The position numbers and the translations under genes are program-made. Shown here in pieces: positions 8,010 to 18,700 of a stretch of DNA of 64,000 nt. The notes below the pieces were generated by a model. That model made no database searches and was not told the DNA's origin. It saw only the letters and a program-made list of their open reading frames with translations. The DNA comes from JAMXLG01 sp963818925 (GTDB lineage: Bacteria > Vulcanimicrobiota > Vulcanimicrobiia > Vulcanimicrobiales > Vulcanimicrobiaceae), in NCBI GenBank assembly GCA_963818925.1, contig CAWFTN010000001.1, positions 1 through 64,000 on the forward strand, given 5' to 3'. Numbering within the stretch: position 1 is the first letter of the stretch; the number at the start of each line of letters is the position of its first letter.

Positions 8010-10709
8010 TTAGACCGTGATGGGGTTGGGTTTGCTCGGGTCGATCCCGTACTTCGCGATCGCTTCGGCAACGCGCTTCGCGTCGATCGTTCCGTCTTGT
8101 GCGAGCGCATGCAGCGCGGCAACGGTAACGTAGTAGCGGTTCACTTCGAAGAACTCGCGCAGCTTCTTACGTGTATCGCTGCGGCCGTAGCCGTCGGTCC
8201 CGAGTGTCACGTAACGGCGGCCGCCAACATACGGACGAATTTGTTCCGCATAGAGACGGATGTAATCGGTCGATGCGATCGCCGGCCCTTGGCGATTTCC
8301 TAGCATCGTTTCGACGTACGACAGCTTCGGCTTCGCCGACGGATGGAGCATGTTTTCGCGTGCGACCGCGTTGCCGTCGCGGTGAAGCTCGTTGAAGCTC
8401 GTGCAGCTCCAGATGTCGCACTGCACGTCCCAATCGCTCGCGAGCAAATCCGCACCTGCGATGACTTCGCGGAGAATTGTACCCGAGCCCATGAGTTGCA
8501 CGCGCGGCGTCTTCTTGTCGATCTTCCCGGCGTCGTGGATCAAATGCATCCCACGCAAGATGCCTTCGGCGGCGCCTTCCGGCATGTCTGGATGCGCGTA
8601 GTTCTCATTGAGGAGTGTGATGTAGTAGTACACGTCCTCTTGATCGGTGAGCATGCGGCGCAAGCCGTCTTGAATGATCACCGCAACTTCATAGGAGTAC
8701 GTAGGATCGTAGCTGCGGCAATTCGGAATGAATTGTGCGAAGACTTGGCTGTGACCGTCTTCATGTTGTAAGCCTTCGCCGTTGAGCGTCGTTCGTCCAG
8801 ACGTGCCGCCGAGCAAGAAACCGCGCGTGCGCGAATCGCCCGCAGCCCACGCAAGATCGCCGACACGCTGAAAGCCGAACATCGAGTAGAAGATGTAGAA
8901 CGGTACCATCGGGAGATCGTGATTGGAATACGACGTGCCGGCGGAAATGAACGATGAAATGGCGCCCGCTTCGTTGATGCCTTCTTGCAGAATCTGGCCG
9001 TGTTTATCTTCGCGGTACCACATCAGCTGTTCCGCATCTTGCGGATGATAGAGCTGGCCGACTGAAGAGTAAATGCCGAGTTGGCGGAACATGCCTTCCA
9101 TGCCGAACGTACGCGATTCGTCGGCAACGATCGGCACGATGCGCGGTCCGACGGTTGCATCGCGCGCGATCGTGTTGAGGATTCGCACGAACGCCATGGT
9201 CGTGGAGATCTCGCGATCTCCGGTGCCTTTCAATTGTCCTTCGAACGCCGAGAGCGCAGGCACTGCAAGCGATTCCGACTTTGCTCTGCGTTGTGGGAGC
9301 GATCCTTGCACCTTCATCCGTTGGCGCAAGTAGCGCATGTCCGCGCTGTCATCCGGCGGCCGATAGAATGCAACGTCTTCCACCTGCTGGTCGTTGACCG
9401 GAATTTGGAACCGGTCGCGGAAGACGCGCATCTCGTCGACGTCCATCTTTTTCGCTTGATGCGCGATGTTGAGCGCCTCGCCGGCTTCGCCCATGCCGTA
9501 GCCCTTGATCGTTTTCGCAAGGATTACGGTCGGCTGGCCTTTGTGTTCGACCGCTGCCTTATACGCTGCATAGACTTTGATGGGATCGTGTCCGCCGCGT
9601 TGCAGCGCCCAGACCTCGTCGTCCGTCCAATGGTCCACGAGCTTCGCGGTCTCGGGATAGCGGCCGAAGAATTCGTCGCGCACGTATTTGCCGTTACGCG
9701 ACTTATACGTTTGATAGTCGCCGTCGACCGTTTCGTTCATCAATTGCACGAGGCGGCCCGTCGTGTCTCCTTGCAACAGCGGATCCCAGCGGCTTCCCCA
9801 AATGACCTTGATGACGTTCCAGCCCGCGCCTTTGAACACGCGCTCGAGTTCCTGAATGATCTTGCCGTTGCCGCGAACCGGACCGTCGAGACGCTGCAGG
9901 TTGCAGTTGATCACCCAAATGAGATTGTCCAGTTTCTCGCGTCCCGCAAGCGAAATAGCGCCGAGCGTTTCCGGCTCATCAGTTTCGCCGTCGCCGACGA
10001 ATGCCCACACTTTGCGACTCGCCGTGTCTCTCAACCCGCGATCGTGAACGTAGCGCATGAAGTGCGCTTGATAGATCGACATGATTGGCCCGAGACCCAT
10101 CGAGACCGTCGGATATTGCCAGAAATCGGGCATCAGCCAGGGATGCGGATACGATGCTAATCCGCCGCCGTCCACTTCTTGACGGAACCGCTCCAAATGC
10201 GCTTCGTCGATTCGTCCTTCTAAAAACGCGCGCGCATAAATGCCGGGCGAGCTGTGTCCCTGGAAAAACACCATGTCGCCGCCGAACGAGTCGGACGGCG
10301 CGCGAAAGAAGTGATTGAATCCGACGTCATACAGCGTCGCCGCGGATGCAAACGTTGCAACGTGTCCGCCGAGCTCCGATGACAATTTATTCGCGCGTAC
10401 AACCAATGCCGCCGCGTTCCAACGAACGTAATGGCGCAGCCGTGCTTCGAGTTCGAGATCGCCGGGGAAGACGGGTTGTTGTTCGACCGGAATCGTGTTG
10501 ACGTAGGGCGTTTCCAGCCCGAGCGAAACGTGCGCGCCGCCCCGCCGGGCTTCACCGACGAGTTTTTCGAGTAAATCGCGTGCGCGTTCGGGGCCTTCGG
10601 CCGCGATCACACCGCGCATCGCTTCGAGCCATTCGCGCGTTTCTTGCGGATCAGGATCAGCGGTACCGTTCAGGAGAGGGGCGGGCAGCGTTTCCATGAG
10701 CCGGGCCAT
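8010..10709 (-). CDS. aceE: pyruvate dehydrogenase E1 component, homodimeric type
   Basis: 899-residue thiamine-diphosphate enzyme that decarboxylates pyruvate and acetylates E2. It matches E. coli AceE (887) along its length: NTIPVEQQPVFPGDLELE, GGHVATFASAATLYDVGFN, the ThDP motif GDGETDEPETLG ending in INCNLQRLDGPV, HTIKGYG-like AKTIKGYGMGEAGE, GMEGMFRQLGIYS, GGTSGRTTLNGEGLQHEDG and YVTLGTDGYGRSDTR. The ATG at 10709 is preceded by a plausible gaagcgga site. It forms an operon with aceF (four-base gap). A DMT exporter lies 63 bases upstream in the same direction. Confidence 0.97.
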   Translation of the reverse strand: MARLMETLPAPLLNGTADPDPQETREWLEAMRGVIAAEGPERARDLLEKLVGEARRGGAHVSLGLETPYVNTIPVEQQPVFPGDLELEARLRHYVRWNAAALVVRANKLSSELGGHVATFASAATLYDVGFNHFFRAPSDSFGGDMVFFQGHSSPGIYARAFLEGRIDEAHLERFRQEVDGGGLASYPHPWLMPDFWQYPTVSMGLGPIMSIYQAHFMRYVHDRGLRDTASRKVWAFVGDGETDEPETLGAISLAGREKLDNLIWVINCNLQRLDGPVRGNGKIIQELERVFKGAGWNVIKVIWGSRWDPLLQGDTTGRLVQLMNETVDGDYQTYKSRNGKYVRDEFFGRYPETAKLVDHWTDDEVWALQRGGHDPIKVYAAYKAAVEHKGQPTVILAKTIKGYGMGEAGEALNIAHQAKKMDVDEMRVFRDRFQIPVNDQQVEDVAFYRPPDDSADMRYLRQRMKVQGSLPQRRAKSESLAVPALSAFEGQLKGTGDREISTTMAFVRILNTIARDATVGPRIVPIVADESRTFGMEGMFRQLGIYSSVGQLYHPQDAEQLMWYREDKHGQILQEGINEAGAISSFISAGTSYSNHDLPMVPFYIFYSMFGFQRVGDLAWAAGDSRTRGFLLGGTSGRTTLNGEGLQHEDGHSQVFAQFIPNCRSYDPTYSYEVAVIIQDGLRRMLTDQEDVYYYITLLNENYAHPDMPEGAAEGILRGMHLIHDAGKIDKKTPRVQLMGSGTILREVIAGADLLASDWDVQCDIWSCTSFNELHRDGNAVARENMLHPSAKPKLSYVETMLGNRQGPAIASTDYIRLYAEQIRPYVGGRRYVTLGTDGYGRSDTRKKLREFFEVNRYYVTVAALHALAQDGTIDAKRVAEAIAKYGIDPSKPNPITV

Positions 10710-10772
10710 TCCGCTTCAATCTAGAATTCCTTGCCGATGGATCGCTCCAATTCGCCATCCGGAGCGAGCCAA

Positions 10773-11669
10773 TTATTGAACCGGCTCCGTCACAATTTCG
10801 CGCTCTTCCCGGACGAAAACGAGGACCGCCGCCAAGAGAATCACGCCGCCGACTATCGCGAGCGCTGGAACCGGTTCGCGGAAGATCAGAAAAGCGAGCA
10901 CGGTCGCGAACACGGGCTCGAGGAGTGTCGAGAACGAGACCGCGCTCGGAGAGAACGAGCGTAGCGAGGCGTTCATCCCCGTGTGGCCGAGGAGCTGCGA
11001 GACCAGCGCCATCGCAACAATGCCGCCCCATGCGGCAGTTGCCGGCAGCGGCGGCGGCGGTTGCCGCGCGAGGAGTGATGCCATGGTGAGGAAGACCGCC
11101 GCCCACCCATAGGTGTGCGAAATAATGCGCCGGGTGCCGAGCGCGCTGCGAACCGTGCGCACCAGGAGCAAATACGCGGCGAACCCGATTGCGCCCGCGA
11201 TCGCAAGACAACCGCCGATCCATTCAATTCCCGGATGAGGAGCCGGCGTTCGATCGAATCCGACGACGAGGTACAGTCCAATTGCGCCGGCGACGAACGC
11301 CGCAGCAGAGGCGCGCGAAAGCATGCGGCGATTGGCGAGCGCGTCATAAGCGGCCGTCCAAATCGGCGATGTCGAGACGAGCAGCGTCGACACGGCGACC
11401 GATGTGTAATTGAGCGACGCGATCCACGTGGCGAAGTGCGCGGCAAGCGCAAGGCCCGCGAGTGCGAGGACAACGCGCTGTTTTCCCTGCGCCGGTGCGC
11501 CGAGCGTTTCGCGCCGCACGAACGACAATGCGCCGAGGATCAGCGCCGCAATGATGAGGCGCCCGGCGGAAACGGCGAGCGGCCCTGCTGCAACTAACGC
11601 ATAACGGGCGAAAATCGCAGCGGCGCCAACGGCAAGTTGTGCGCCGCCGAGGATCAGATACGGAAGCAC
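10773..11669 (-). CDS. EamA/DMT-family transporter
   Basis: 298-residue inner-membrane protein with ten predicted hydrophobic helices in two EamA repeats (first about 5-135, second about 150-290). Family motifs include FARYALVAAGPLAVSAGRL in helix 2 and SFSTLLEPVFATVLAFLIFREP in the second repeat, where the Glu-Pro before the penultimate helices is typical. Members export amino acids, metabolites or drugs; the substrate here is unknown. Translation starts at a GTG. It lies upstream of aceE on the same strand and is divergent from the thiC riboswitch. Confidence 0.82.
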   Translation of the reverse strand: MLPYLILGGAQLAVGAAAIFARYALVAAGPLAVSAGRLIIAALILGALSFVRRETLGAPAQGKQRVVLALAGLALAAHFATWIASLNYTSVAVSTLLVSTSPIWTAAYDALANRRMLSRASAAAFVAGAIGLYLVVGFDRTPAPHPGIEWIGGCLAIAGAIGFAAYLLLVRTVRSALGTRRIISHTYGWAAVFLTMASLLARQPPPPLPATAAWGGIVAMALVSQLLGHTGMNASLRSFSPSAVSFSTLLEPVFATVLAFLIFREPVPALAIVGGVILLAAVLVFVREEREIVTEPVQ

Positions 11670-11856
11670 GCGCTTCCGGTCTTTAGTTCACCGGAGGCGT
11701 TGGCCTCGTCAACATCTGATCATCGCTATTGGAGCCGATCAGGATCGCCGAGCTGCCGGGCATTCGTCCGATAGGGTAGTAAAAACGGTATGGGCCCACT
11801 CGGCCGCCCGGTTTCGGGCGCTGCAAAAGAATATCGGCAGCGTACGTCGTAGGGCT
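11670..11856. other. gap between the DMT transporter and the TPP riboswitch
   Basis: No recognised gene. On the minus strand a stop-free stretch ends at 11683 and encodes a protein-like tail (for example YYPIGRMPGSSAILIGSN), but it has only GTG or TTG starts and no clear ribosome site. It may be a remnant or a short unlisted gene. The gap must also contain the divergent promoters of the transporter and thiC. Confidence 0.25.
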
Positions 11857-11948
11857 GACTCCTATTGCGGGAGCTCAATTGGGCTGAGAGGGCGCGACGA
11901 TGCGTCGACCGCCGTACGCGCCGGGTAATGCCGGTGCAGGAAGGGAGT
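11857..11948 (+). ncRNA. TPP riboswitch upstream of thiC
   Basis: The THI-box core is visible: CTGAGA at 11884-11889 in the pyrimidine-sensing side, and GGGTAATGCCGGTGCAGGAA at 11923-11942 in the pyrophosphate-sensing side. The closing helix P1 can form between ACTCC near 11858 and GGAGT near 11944. The 3' strand of P1 contains the thiC ribosome site (aagggag, 11941-11947), so ligand binding probably blocks translation initiation. There is no separate terminator before the gene. Confidence 0.9.
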
Positions 11949-11954
11949 TTTTCA

Positions 11955-13508
<1,554 letters not shown>

Positions 13509-13509
13509 A

Positions 13510-14022
13510 GTGCGCGGCGTTTTACTCGACCGCGACGGCACGATCGTGGTCGACGTGCCGTACAACGGAGATCCGCAATTCGTCCAGCCGGTTCCGCGCG
13601 CTAAGGAACTGCTGGACGCGTTGCGTGCTGCCGGGCTGAAAGTCGGCGTGCTGACGAATCAAAGCGGCATCGGCCGCGGCATGATCACGGACGAAGAAAT
13701 GCGCGCGGTAAATGCGCGCGTCGACGAACTGCTCGGCCCGTTCGACGGCTGGTTCATCTGTCCGCATGCACCGGACGACGATTGCGAGTGCCGCAAACCC
13801 AAACCAAAACTCGTCTTCGACGCAGCGCATTCGTGGGGAATTGATCCGAGCGAAATCATGGTCATCGGCGACAAAACAAGTGACGTAGACGTTGCCCGCA
13901 ACGCCGGCGCGGCCGGCTTTCTCGTAGACGCAGCGCACTCACTCGCCGACGCCATCACCACTGTCATCCTGCGCGAAAGCGTAGCGCAGGATGACGGTTA
14001 TCGTGTGCCGCCCAGCCAGTAG
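13510..14022 (+). CDS. gmhB: HAD-family heptose-bisphosphate phosphatase (GmhB-like)
   Basis: 170-residue phosphatase predicted to remove the 7-phosphate of D,D-heptose 1,7-bisphosphate in LPS-heptose synthesis. It shows the HAD nucleophile motif LLDRDGTIV, TNQSGIGRGM, the GmhB zinc loop CPHAPDDDCECRKPKP, and VIGDKTSDVDVARNAG. Histidinol-phosphatases share this loop, so that activity cannot be excluded. GTG start one base after the thiC stop indicates co-transcription. The last 20 or so codons are formed by a palindromic element (13963-13995) and overlap the convergent transglycosylase gene, so the native C-terminus has probably been replaced. Confidence 0.85.
   Translation: MRGVLLDRDGTIVVDVPYNGDPQFVQPVPRAKELLDALRAAGLKVGVLTNQSGIGRGMITDEEMRAVNARVDELLGPFDGWFICPHAPDDDCECRKPKPKLVFDAAHSWGIDPSEIMVIGDKTSDVDVARNAGAAGFLVDAAHSLADAITTVILRESVAQDDGYRVPPSQ
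13963..13995. repeat. 12-bp-arm palindrome, REP-like or bidirectional terminator
   Basis: Perfect arms gtcatcctgcgc and gcgcaggatgac flank the nine-base loop gaaagcgta. It lies between two convergent genes, inside the end of the gmhB frame and just before the transglycosylase stop. Neither side has a T run, so a dispersed palindromic repeat or an RNA-end-stabilising hairpin is as likely as a terminator. The sequence tgtcatcttg at 39954 may be a degenerate relative of its outer part. Confidence 0.6.
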
Positions 14023-14654
14023 TCGACGTCGGCGCCGGTTGCGCCGATGCCGTTTGCTTTTGCGACGGCGAATGCGGACGCGGGAAGATGCACGGCGGCT
14101 TGTAAGTGATGCCATGCGCGTAAGACTTTGACGACGTAGTTTTGCGTTTCGCCGTAGGGCGGAATGCCGCCGAATTCTTCGACGGCTTTCGGTCCGGCGT
14201 TATACGCCGCGAAGGTCAGCGCGTAACGGTTCGGATGTCCGTCGAACCGGTCCAAGAGTCCGCGCAGATAGCGCGCGGCTCCGGAAAGATTTTGTGCGGG
14301 ATCTTTCGGGTTCACGCCGAGCGTGGCCGCAGTGCCGGGCATCAGCTGACCCAATCCGATCGCGCCCGCGTACGAAAGCGCGTGTGTATGCCAGCTCGAC
14401 TCGACGCTAACGATAGCGGCGAGCATGTTGGTGTCGATTTTCCATCGATGCGCGGTCACCAGGAGGTGACGCGCCAGATCTTTGCTTTGCCACTGCGGAA
14501 GCTGCGGATTGTATTCGCGCAGCACATTCGCGTAAGCCGCGATGGTAACACGGTTTGCCGGGACCTGGTGGGTCGCGGCCGGCGCGGCAACGGGGAGAAA
14601 GACCCTTAGCGCAAGGCAAAGTCCCGCGAGGAGCGAGGCACGGCGTCGGCTCAT
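13998..14654 (-). CDS. lytic transglycosylase, SLT domain
   Basis: 218-residue exported murein hydrolase. A signal peptide (SRRRASLLAGLCLALRVF, cleavage near APA) precedes the Slt70-type domain. The catalytic glutamate is in IVSVESSWHTHALSYAGA, followed by the GLGQLMPGTAATLGV block, the NLSGAARYLRGLLDRF motif and AAYNAGPKAVEEFGG. It would cleave peptidoglycan glycan strands in the periplasm. The gene overlaps the end of gmhB by 25 bases in convergent orientation. Single-domain size is typical of the MltE/SLT group. Confidence 0.9.
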   Translation of the reverse strand: MSRRRASLLAGLCLALRVFLPVAAPAATHQVPANRVTIAAYANVLREYNPQLPQWQSKDLARHLLVTAHRWKIDTNMLAAIVSVESSWHTHALSYAGAIGLGQLMPGTAATLGVNPKDPAQNLSGAARYLRGLLDRFDGHPNRYALTFAAYNAGPKAVEEFGGIPPYGETQNYVVKVLRAWHHLQAAVHLPASAFAVAKANGIGATGADVDYWLGGTR

Positions 14655-14744
14655 GGGTCGCGGACGTTCAATCGGGCTAGTGCGATTCCATGCAGGACGG
14701 TCCTTTGATTTCCCTTACCGAATGCGAAAATTGTGTCAAGAAAC

Positions 14745-14885
14745 ATGTCGCCTCGCGCGCGTCGTGCGTGGGGCATCGGCATTCTGATTTTCTTTGTCGT
14801 GATGTGCGCGGCAATCGCCTACTCGCAGTGGTATGCCGTTCACGTCAACGTGCCGCGTTATCAAGCTGAGCATCACCATCGATGA
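14745..14885 (+). CDS. small single-pass membrane peptide (46 aa) of the fluoride operon
   Basis: A 46-codon frame from the ATG at 14745: a basic start (SPRARRAW), one hydrophobic helix (GIGILIFFVVMCAAIAY) and a short tail ending in three histidines and arginine. Its stop overlaps the DUF190 start as ATGA, a layout that supports translation. The topology suggests a tail outside the membrane. I do not recognise a family. A coupled leader peptide that merely aids translation of DUF190 is the alternative. Confidence 0.55.
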   Translation: MSPRARRAWGIGILIFFVVMCAAIAYSQWYAVHVNVPRYQAEHHHR

Positions 14886-15226
14886 AGTCGGAGACGACCG
14901 GAAAGCTGCTGCGCGTCTTCATCGGCGAGAGCGATCGTCACGGCGGTCAACCCCTCTATACCGCCATCGTCGAGCGCGCGCGGAAAACGGGGCTCGGCGG
15001 CGCAACCGTATTCAAAGGCATCGAAGGGTTCGGCGGCCATTCGGTCGTTCACGCCGCGCGTGTCTTCGATCTTTCGACCGACTTGCCGGTGTTGATCGAA
15101 ATCGTCGACAGCGAAGAGAAAATCCGCGCGTTCATTCCTGTGCTCGACGAGATCGTGCACGAAGGACTGATCACGCTGGAGACGGTCGAAATCATCCGTT
15201 ATAAAAGCGGCGAGCCGAAAGCGTGA
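14882..15226 (+). CDS. DUF190 PII-like protein
   Basis: 114-residue cytosolic protein of the DUF190 family, which has a PII-like ferredoxin fold and often accompanies fluoride channel genes. Visible motifs are LLRVFIGESDRHGGQPLY, ERARKTGLGGATVFKGIEG, the glycine-rich FGGHSVVH and LPVLIEIVDSEEKI. It overlaps the small membrane gene upstream and the crcB gene downstream by four bases each. The context suggests a nucleotide-binding regulator of the CrcB channel; this is inferred. Confidence 0.88.
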   Translation: MKSETTGKLLRVFIGESDRHGGQPLYTAIVERARKTGLGGATVFKGIEGFGGHSVVHAARVFDLSTDLPVLIEIVDSEEKIRAFIPVLDEIVHEGLITLETVEIIRYKSGEPKA

Positions 15227-15624
15227 GCGCGCTGCTCAACTGGCCTGCGCTCGCCGCAATCTTTGTCGGCGGCGGCATCGGATCGGTGTTGCGCTACGCG
15301 GTGACCCTCGGGGTCACGCAACGCTTGGGTCCCGGTTTTCCCTGGGCGACCTTTGCAATCAATATTGCCGGGAGTCTCATTATCGGGATGGTTTTCGAGC
15401 TCTCCCAAACGCGCGCGCTCGGCGTCACGCCGCTCGTTCGAATTTTTCTGATGACGGGAGTGCTCGGCGGGTTTACTACATTCTCGACGTTTTCGCTCGA
15501 CATGGTGACGCTCGCCGGCGAACGCGCAGCCACACTCGCGCTATTCTATGGTGCTGGAAGTGTGATCGTAGGCTTCATCGCAGCATACGCAGGCATCGTC
15601 GCGGTGCGCGCGGTGCATCCGTAG
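15223..15624 (+). CDS. crcB: fluoride ion channel CrcB/Fluc
   Basis: 133-residue inner-membrane protein with four predicted helices. Fluc hallmarks are GGGIGSVLRYAVT in helix 1, WATFAINIAGSLIIG with the conserved Asn, and the GGFTTFSTFSLDM block with the phenylalanine box. Dual-topology dimers of this family expel fluoride. GTG start overlapping the DUF190 stop. No fluoride riboswitch is recognisable upstream. Confidence 0.94.
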   Translation: MSALLNWPALAAIFVGGGIGSVLRYAVTLGVTQRLGPGFPWATFAINIAGSLIIGMVFELSQTRALGVTPLVRIFLMTGVLGGFTTFSTFSLDMVTLAGERAATLALFYGAGSVIVGFIAAYAGIVAVRAVHP

Positions 15625-15712
15625 CTAATTCTGATTCTTCTTTGATGATGCATGCGCAGGAGAATCGCACTATCTGAACGGACCGCAACCCGGTTCAATA
15701 CAAGGAGGAAGA

Positions 15713-18700
15713 GTGAAGTCACGTTTGCTGGTTGAGCTGTTGCTGTGCGCAACGGCCGGGATGCTTTCTGCGGCACCCGCATACGCGCAGGCAACGCCGA
15801 CACCCGCTGCGTCGCCGACCCCGGGCGCTGAAGCGCCCGCGAAGCCGGCGAAACCGACGCCGACGCCGTCGCCCACACCAACACCAGGACCGCCGTACGG
15901 CAACATGGATTGGCGCGAGATCGGACCCGCAACCGCGGGCGGACGCGTCGCGGCTGTCGCGGGATCGGCCACCGATCCGAAGCTCTACTATGTAGGCAGC
16001 GGAGGCGGCGGCGTCTGGAAGAGCAGCAACGGTGCGCAAACCTGGGATCCCGTTTTTGCAAAGGAAAGCGTGGCGGCGATCGGCGCGGTCACGATCGATC
16101 CGACGGACAACAACACGGTCTGGGTCGGAACCGGCGAAGCGAATCCTCGTAACGACGTAAGCTACGGCGGCGGCGTCTACAAGACCACGGACGGCGGCGA
16201 AAAGTGGGCCAACATGGGTCTCGTCGCAACAAAACAGATCTCGCGCATTCTCGTCGACCCGCGCGATCACAACCACGTGATCGTCGGCGCGCTCGGCGAC
16301 CTCTTCAACGATAGTCCCGACCGCGGCGTCTACGTCACGAACGACGGCGGCAAGACGTGGAGCAAGACGCTCTATACCGGCCCCGAAACGGGCGTCTCCG
16401 ACATGGCGCTCGATCCTGCGAATCCGAACGTCGTGTATGCGGGCATGTGGACGTTCCAGCGTAGACCCTGGACGTTCACGAGCGGTGGTCCCGACGACGG
16501 ACTCTTCAAGTCAACCGACGGCGGCAAGACCTGGACGAAACTGACCGGGCACGGGCTGCCGACCGACACGCTCGGACGAATCGGTCTTGCCATTGCGCCG
16601 AGCAACGGGAACCGCGTGTACGCGTTGATCGAGTCGAAGCAAGGGATTCTGTGGCGCAGCGATGACGGCGGCAACAATTGGACGATGGTGTCGAAAGACA
16701 CGCTCGTCGACCAGCGCCCGTTCTATTTCTCGCACATCGGCGTCGATTCGAAGAATCCCGATACCGTGTACGCGGTGTCGGAAGCGCTCGCGAAATCGAC
16801 CGACGGCGGTAAGACATTTAAGGAAATCGCGGACCAAGTCCACGTCGACTATCACGCGATCTGGATCTCACCGAACGACCCGTCTCGCATCATGACAGGC
16901 GAAGACGGCGGCTATGCGTTGACGGTCGACGGCGGCGCGAACTGGTTCTTTTCGGCAAATCTTCCGATCGCGCAAGTCTATCGCGTCGGACTTTCAAACG
17001 AGAATCCGTACTGGGTTTGCGGCGGATTGCAAGACAACAATTCATGGTGCGCGCCGAACAACACGCAAGACCCCTCGGGCATTCAAAATAAAGCGTGGAT
17101 CAACGTCGTGGGCGGCGACGGCGAATGGGCCGTTCCCGATCCCGTCGATCCGAACTATATTTGGTCCGATTCGGAAAACGGCTTCGTCCTCGTCTCGAAC
17201 AAAGTGACGAAAGACGGCTGGTTCGTCATTCCGTACCTGCAGTCGTCGATCGAGAGCTTCGACACGCGTCAAGCGAAGATTCGCTGGAATTGGGAAACAC
17301 CGATTGCGTTTGCACCATGGGACGGACACATCGCATGGATCGGCGGGAACCGGTTGTTCCAAAGCACCGACCGCGGGTTGCACTGGACGATCGTCAGCCC
17401 GGATCTGACACGTAACGATAAGGCGCATCAAGCGCCGTCGGGTGGTCCGATCACGCATGACGTCTCGGGCGCCGAAGAAAGCGATACGCTTCTCGACATC
17501 GAGGGATCGAAGATCGCTAAAGGCGAGATTTGGGTCGGTACCGATGACGGCTTGATCCAACTCACGCGCGACGGCGGAAAGCACTGGAAGAACGTAACGC
17601 CGCCGGGTGGACCGGAATTTGGACGTTACGCGTCGATCTCTCCGTCGCCGCTCGTTGACGGTACGGCATACGCGATCAACGACGGACACTACACCGGCGA
17701 CAACAAGCCGTACGTGTTCGTGACGCACGACTTCGGTAAGCACTGGACGCCGATCACGAACGGCATTCCGAACGATCAGTGGGCGCGCGCAATTGCGGCC
17801 GACATCCACAACCGTAACCTCGTCTATCTGGGAACCGAAGAGGGGATGTGGATTTCGTTCGACGGCGGCAACGCGTGGCAGAAGTTCATGAACAATCTGC
17901 CGACGGTTTCCGTGCACGACATTCGCATGCAGCCGCAGTTCAACGATCTCGTTATCGCAACGCACGGCCGCTCGATCTACATCATGGACGACATGACGCC
18001 GATTCAGCAATTGCAGACGGCGCTCGCGCGCGGCAATTATCTCTTCCCGGTTCGTACGTCGTATCAGTACAACCAACGCGGAGATGATGAAGGCACATAC
18101 ACGAATTACGCGGCGGAGAATCCGCCGAACGGAACCGAGATGACGTTCTATCAGCGCGCCGCGCAGAAGAATCCGCCGAAGGTCGAGATTCTCGACTCGT
18201 ACGGCCACGTTGTCCGCAGTTATCAAGGCACGCATAAGGTCGGCGGTAAGGACGAGCCGTGGGTGTCAAATAAGGTCGGGCTCAATCGCTTCGTGTGGGA
18301 CTGGTCTTCGGAAGGCCCCGTCAAGTGGTACGGCGCCGCGCGCGAACGTTATCAAGGTCCCAACGGCGGCCCGAACGTTCCGCCGGGAAATTACTCAGTG
18401 CGCCTAACGCTCGGCAATCAAACCTTCATGCAACGGTTCGTCGTGAAGGCCGATCCGAAGACGCTCTACACGCAAAAGCAACTGGTCCAAGGATACGAGC
18501 TCGCAAAACGTGGGGAAGCATTGTACTCGCAGGTTGATACGATGCTCAACAATCTGGACACGGTGAAGAAGAGCCTTGACGAGGCGACGACCGCTGCAAC
18601 GAAGGCGAACGATACAGGATCGTCCGCGAAGCTCAAGGCGATCGCGCAAGCCCGTGAAGACCTCTTCTCGACGCTGACAGCGGATTATCACAACGATGAA

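Noticed and set aside
9081..10160. 359-codon plus-strand frame opposite aceE
   Set aside because: It lies fully within a certain aceE gene and its residues look like antisense translation.
14655..14744. Fluoride (crcB-motif) riboswitch before the crcB operon
   Set aside because: The pseudoknot and conserved joining bases of the motif are not found; the stretch has no comparable hairpins.
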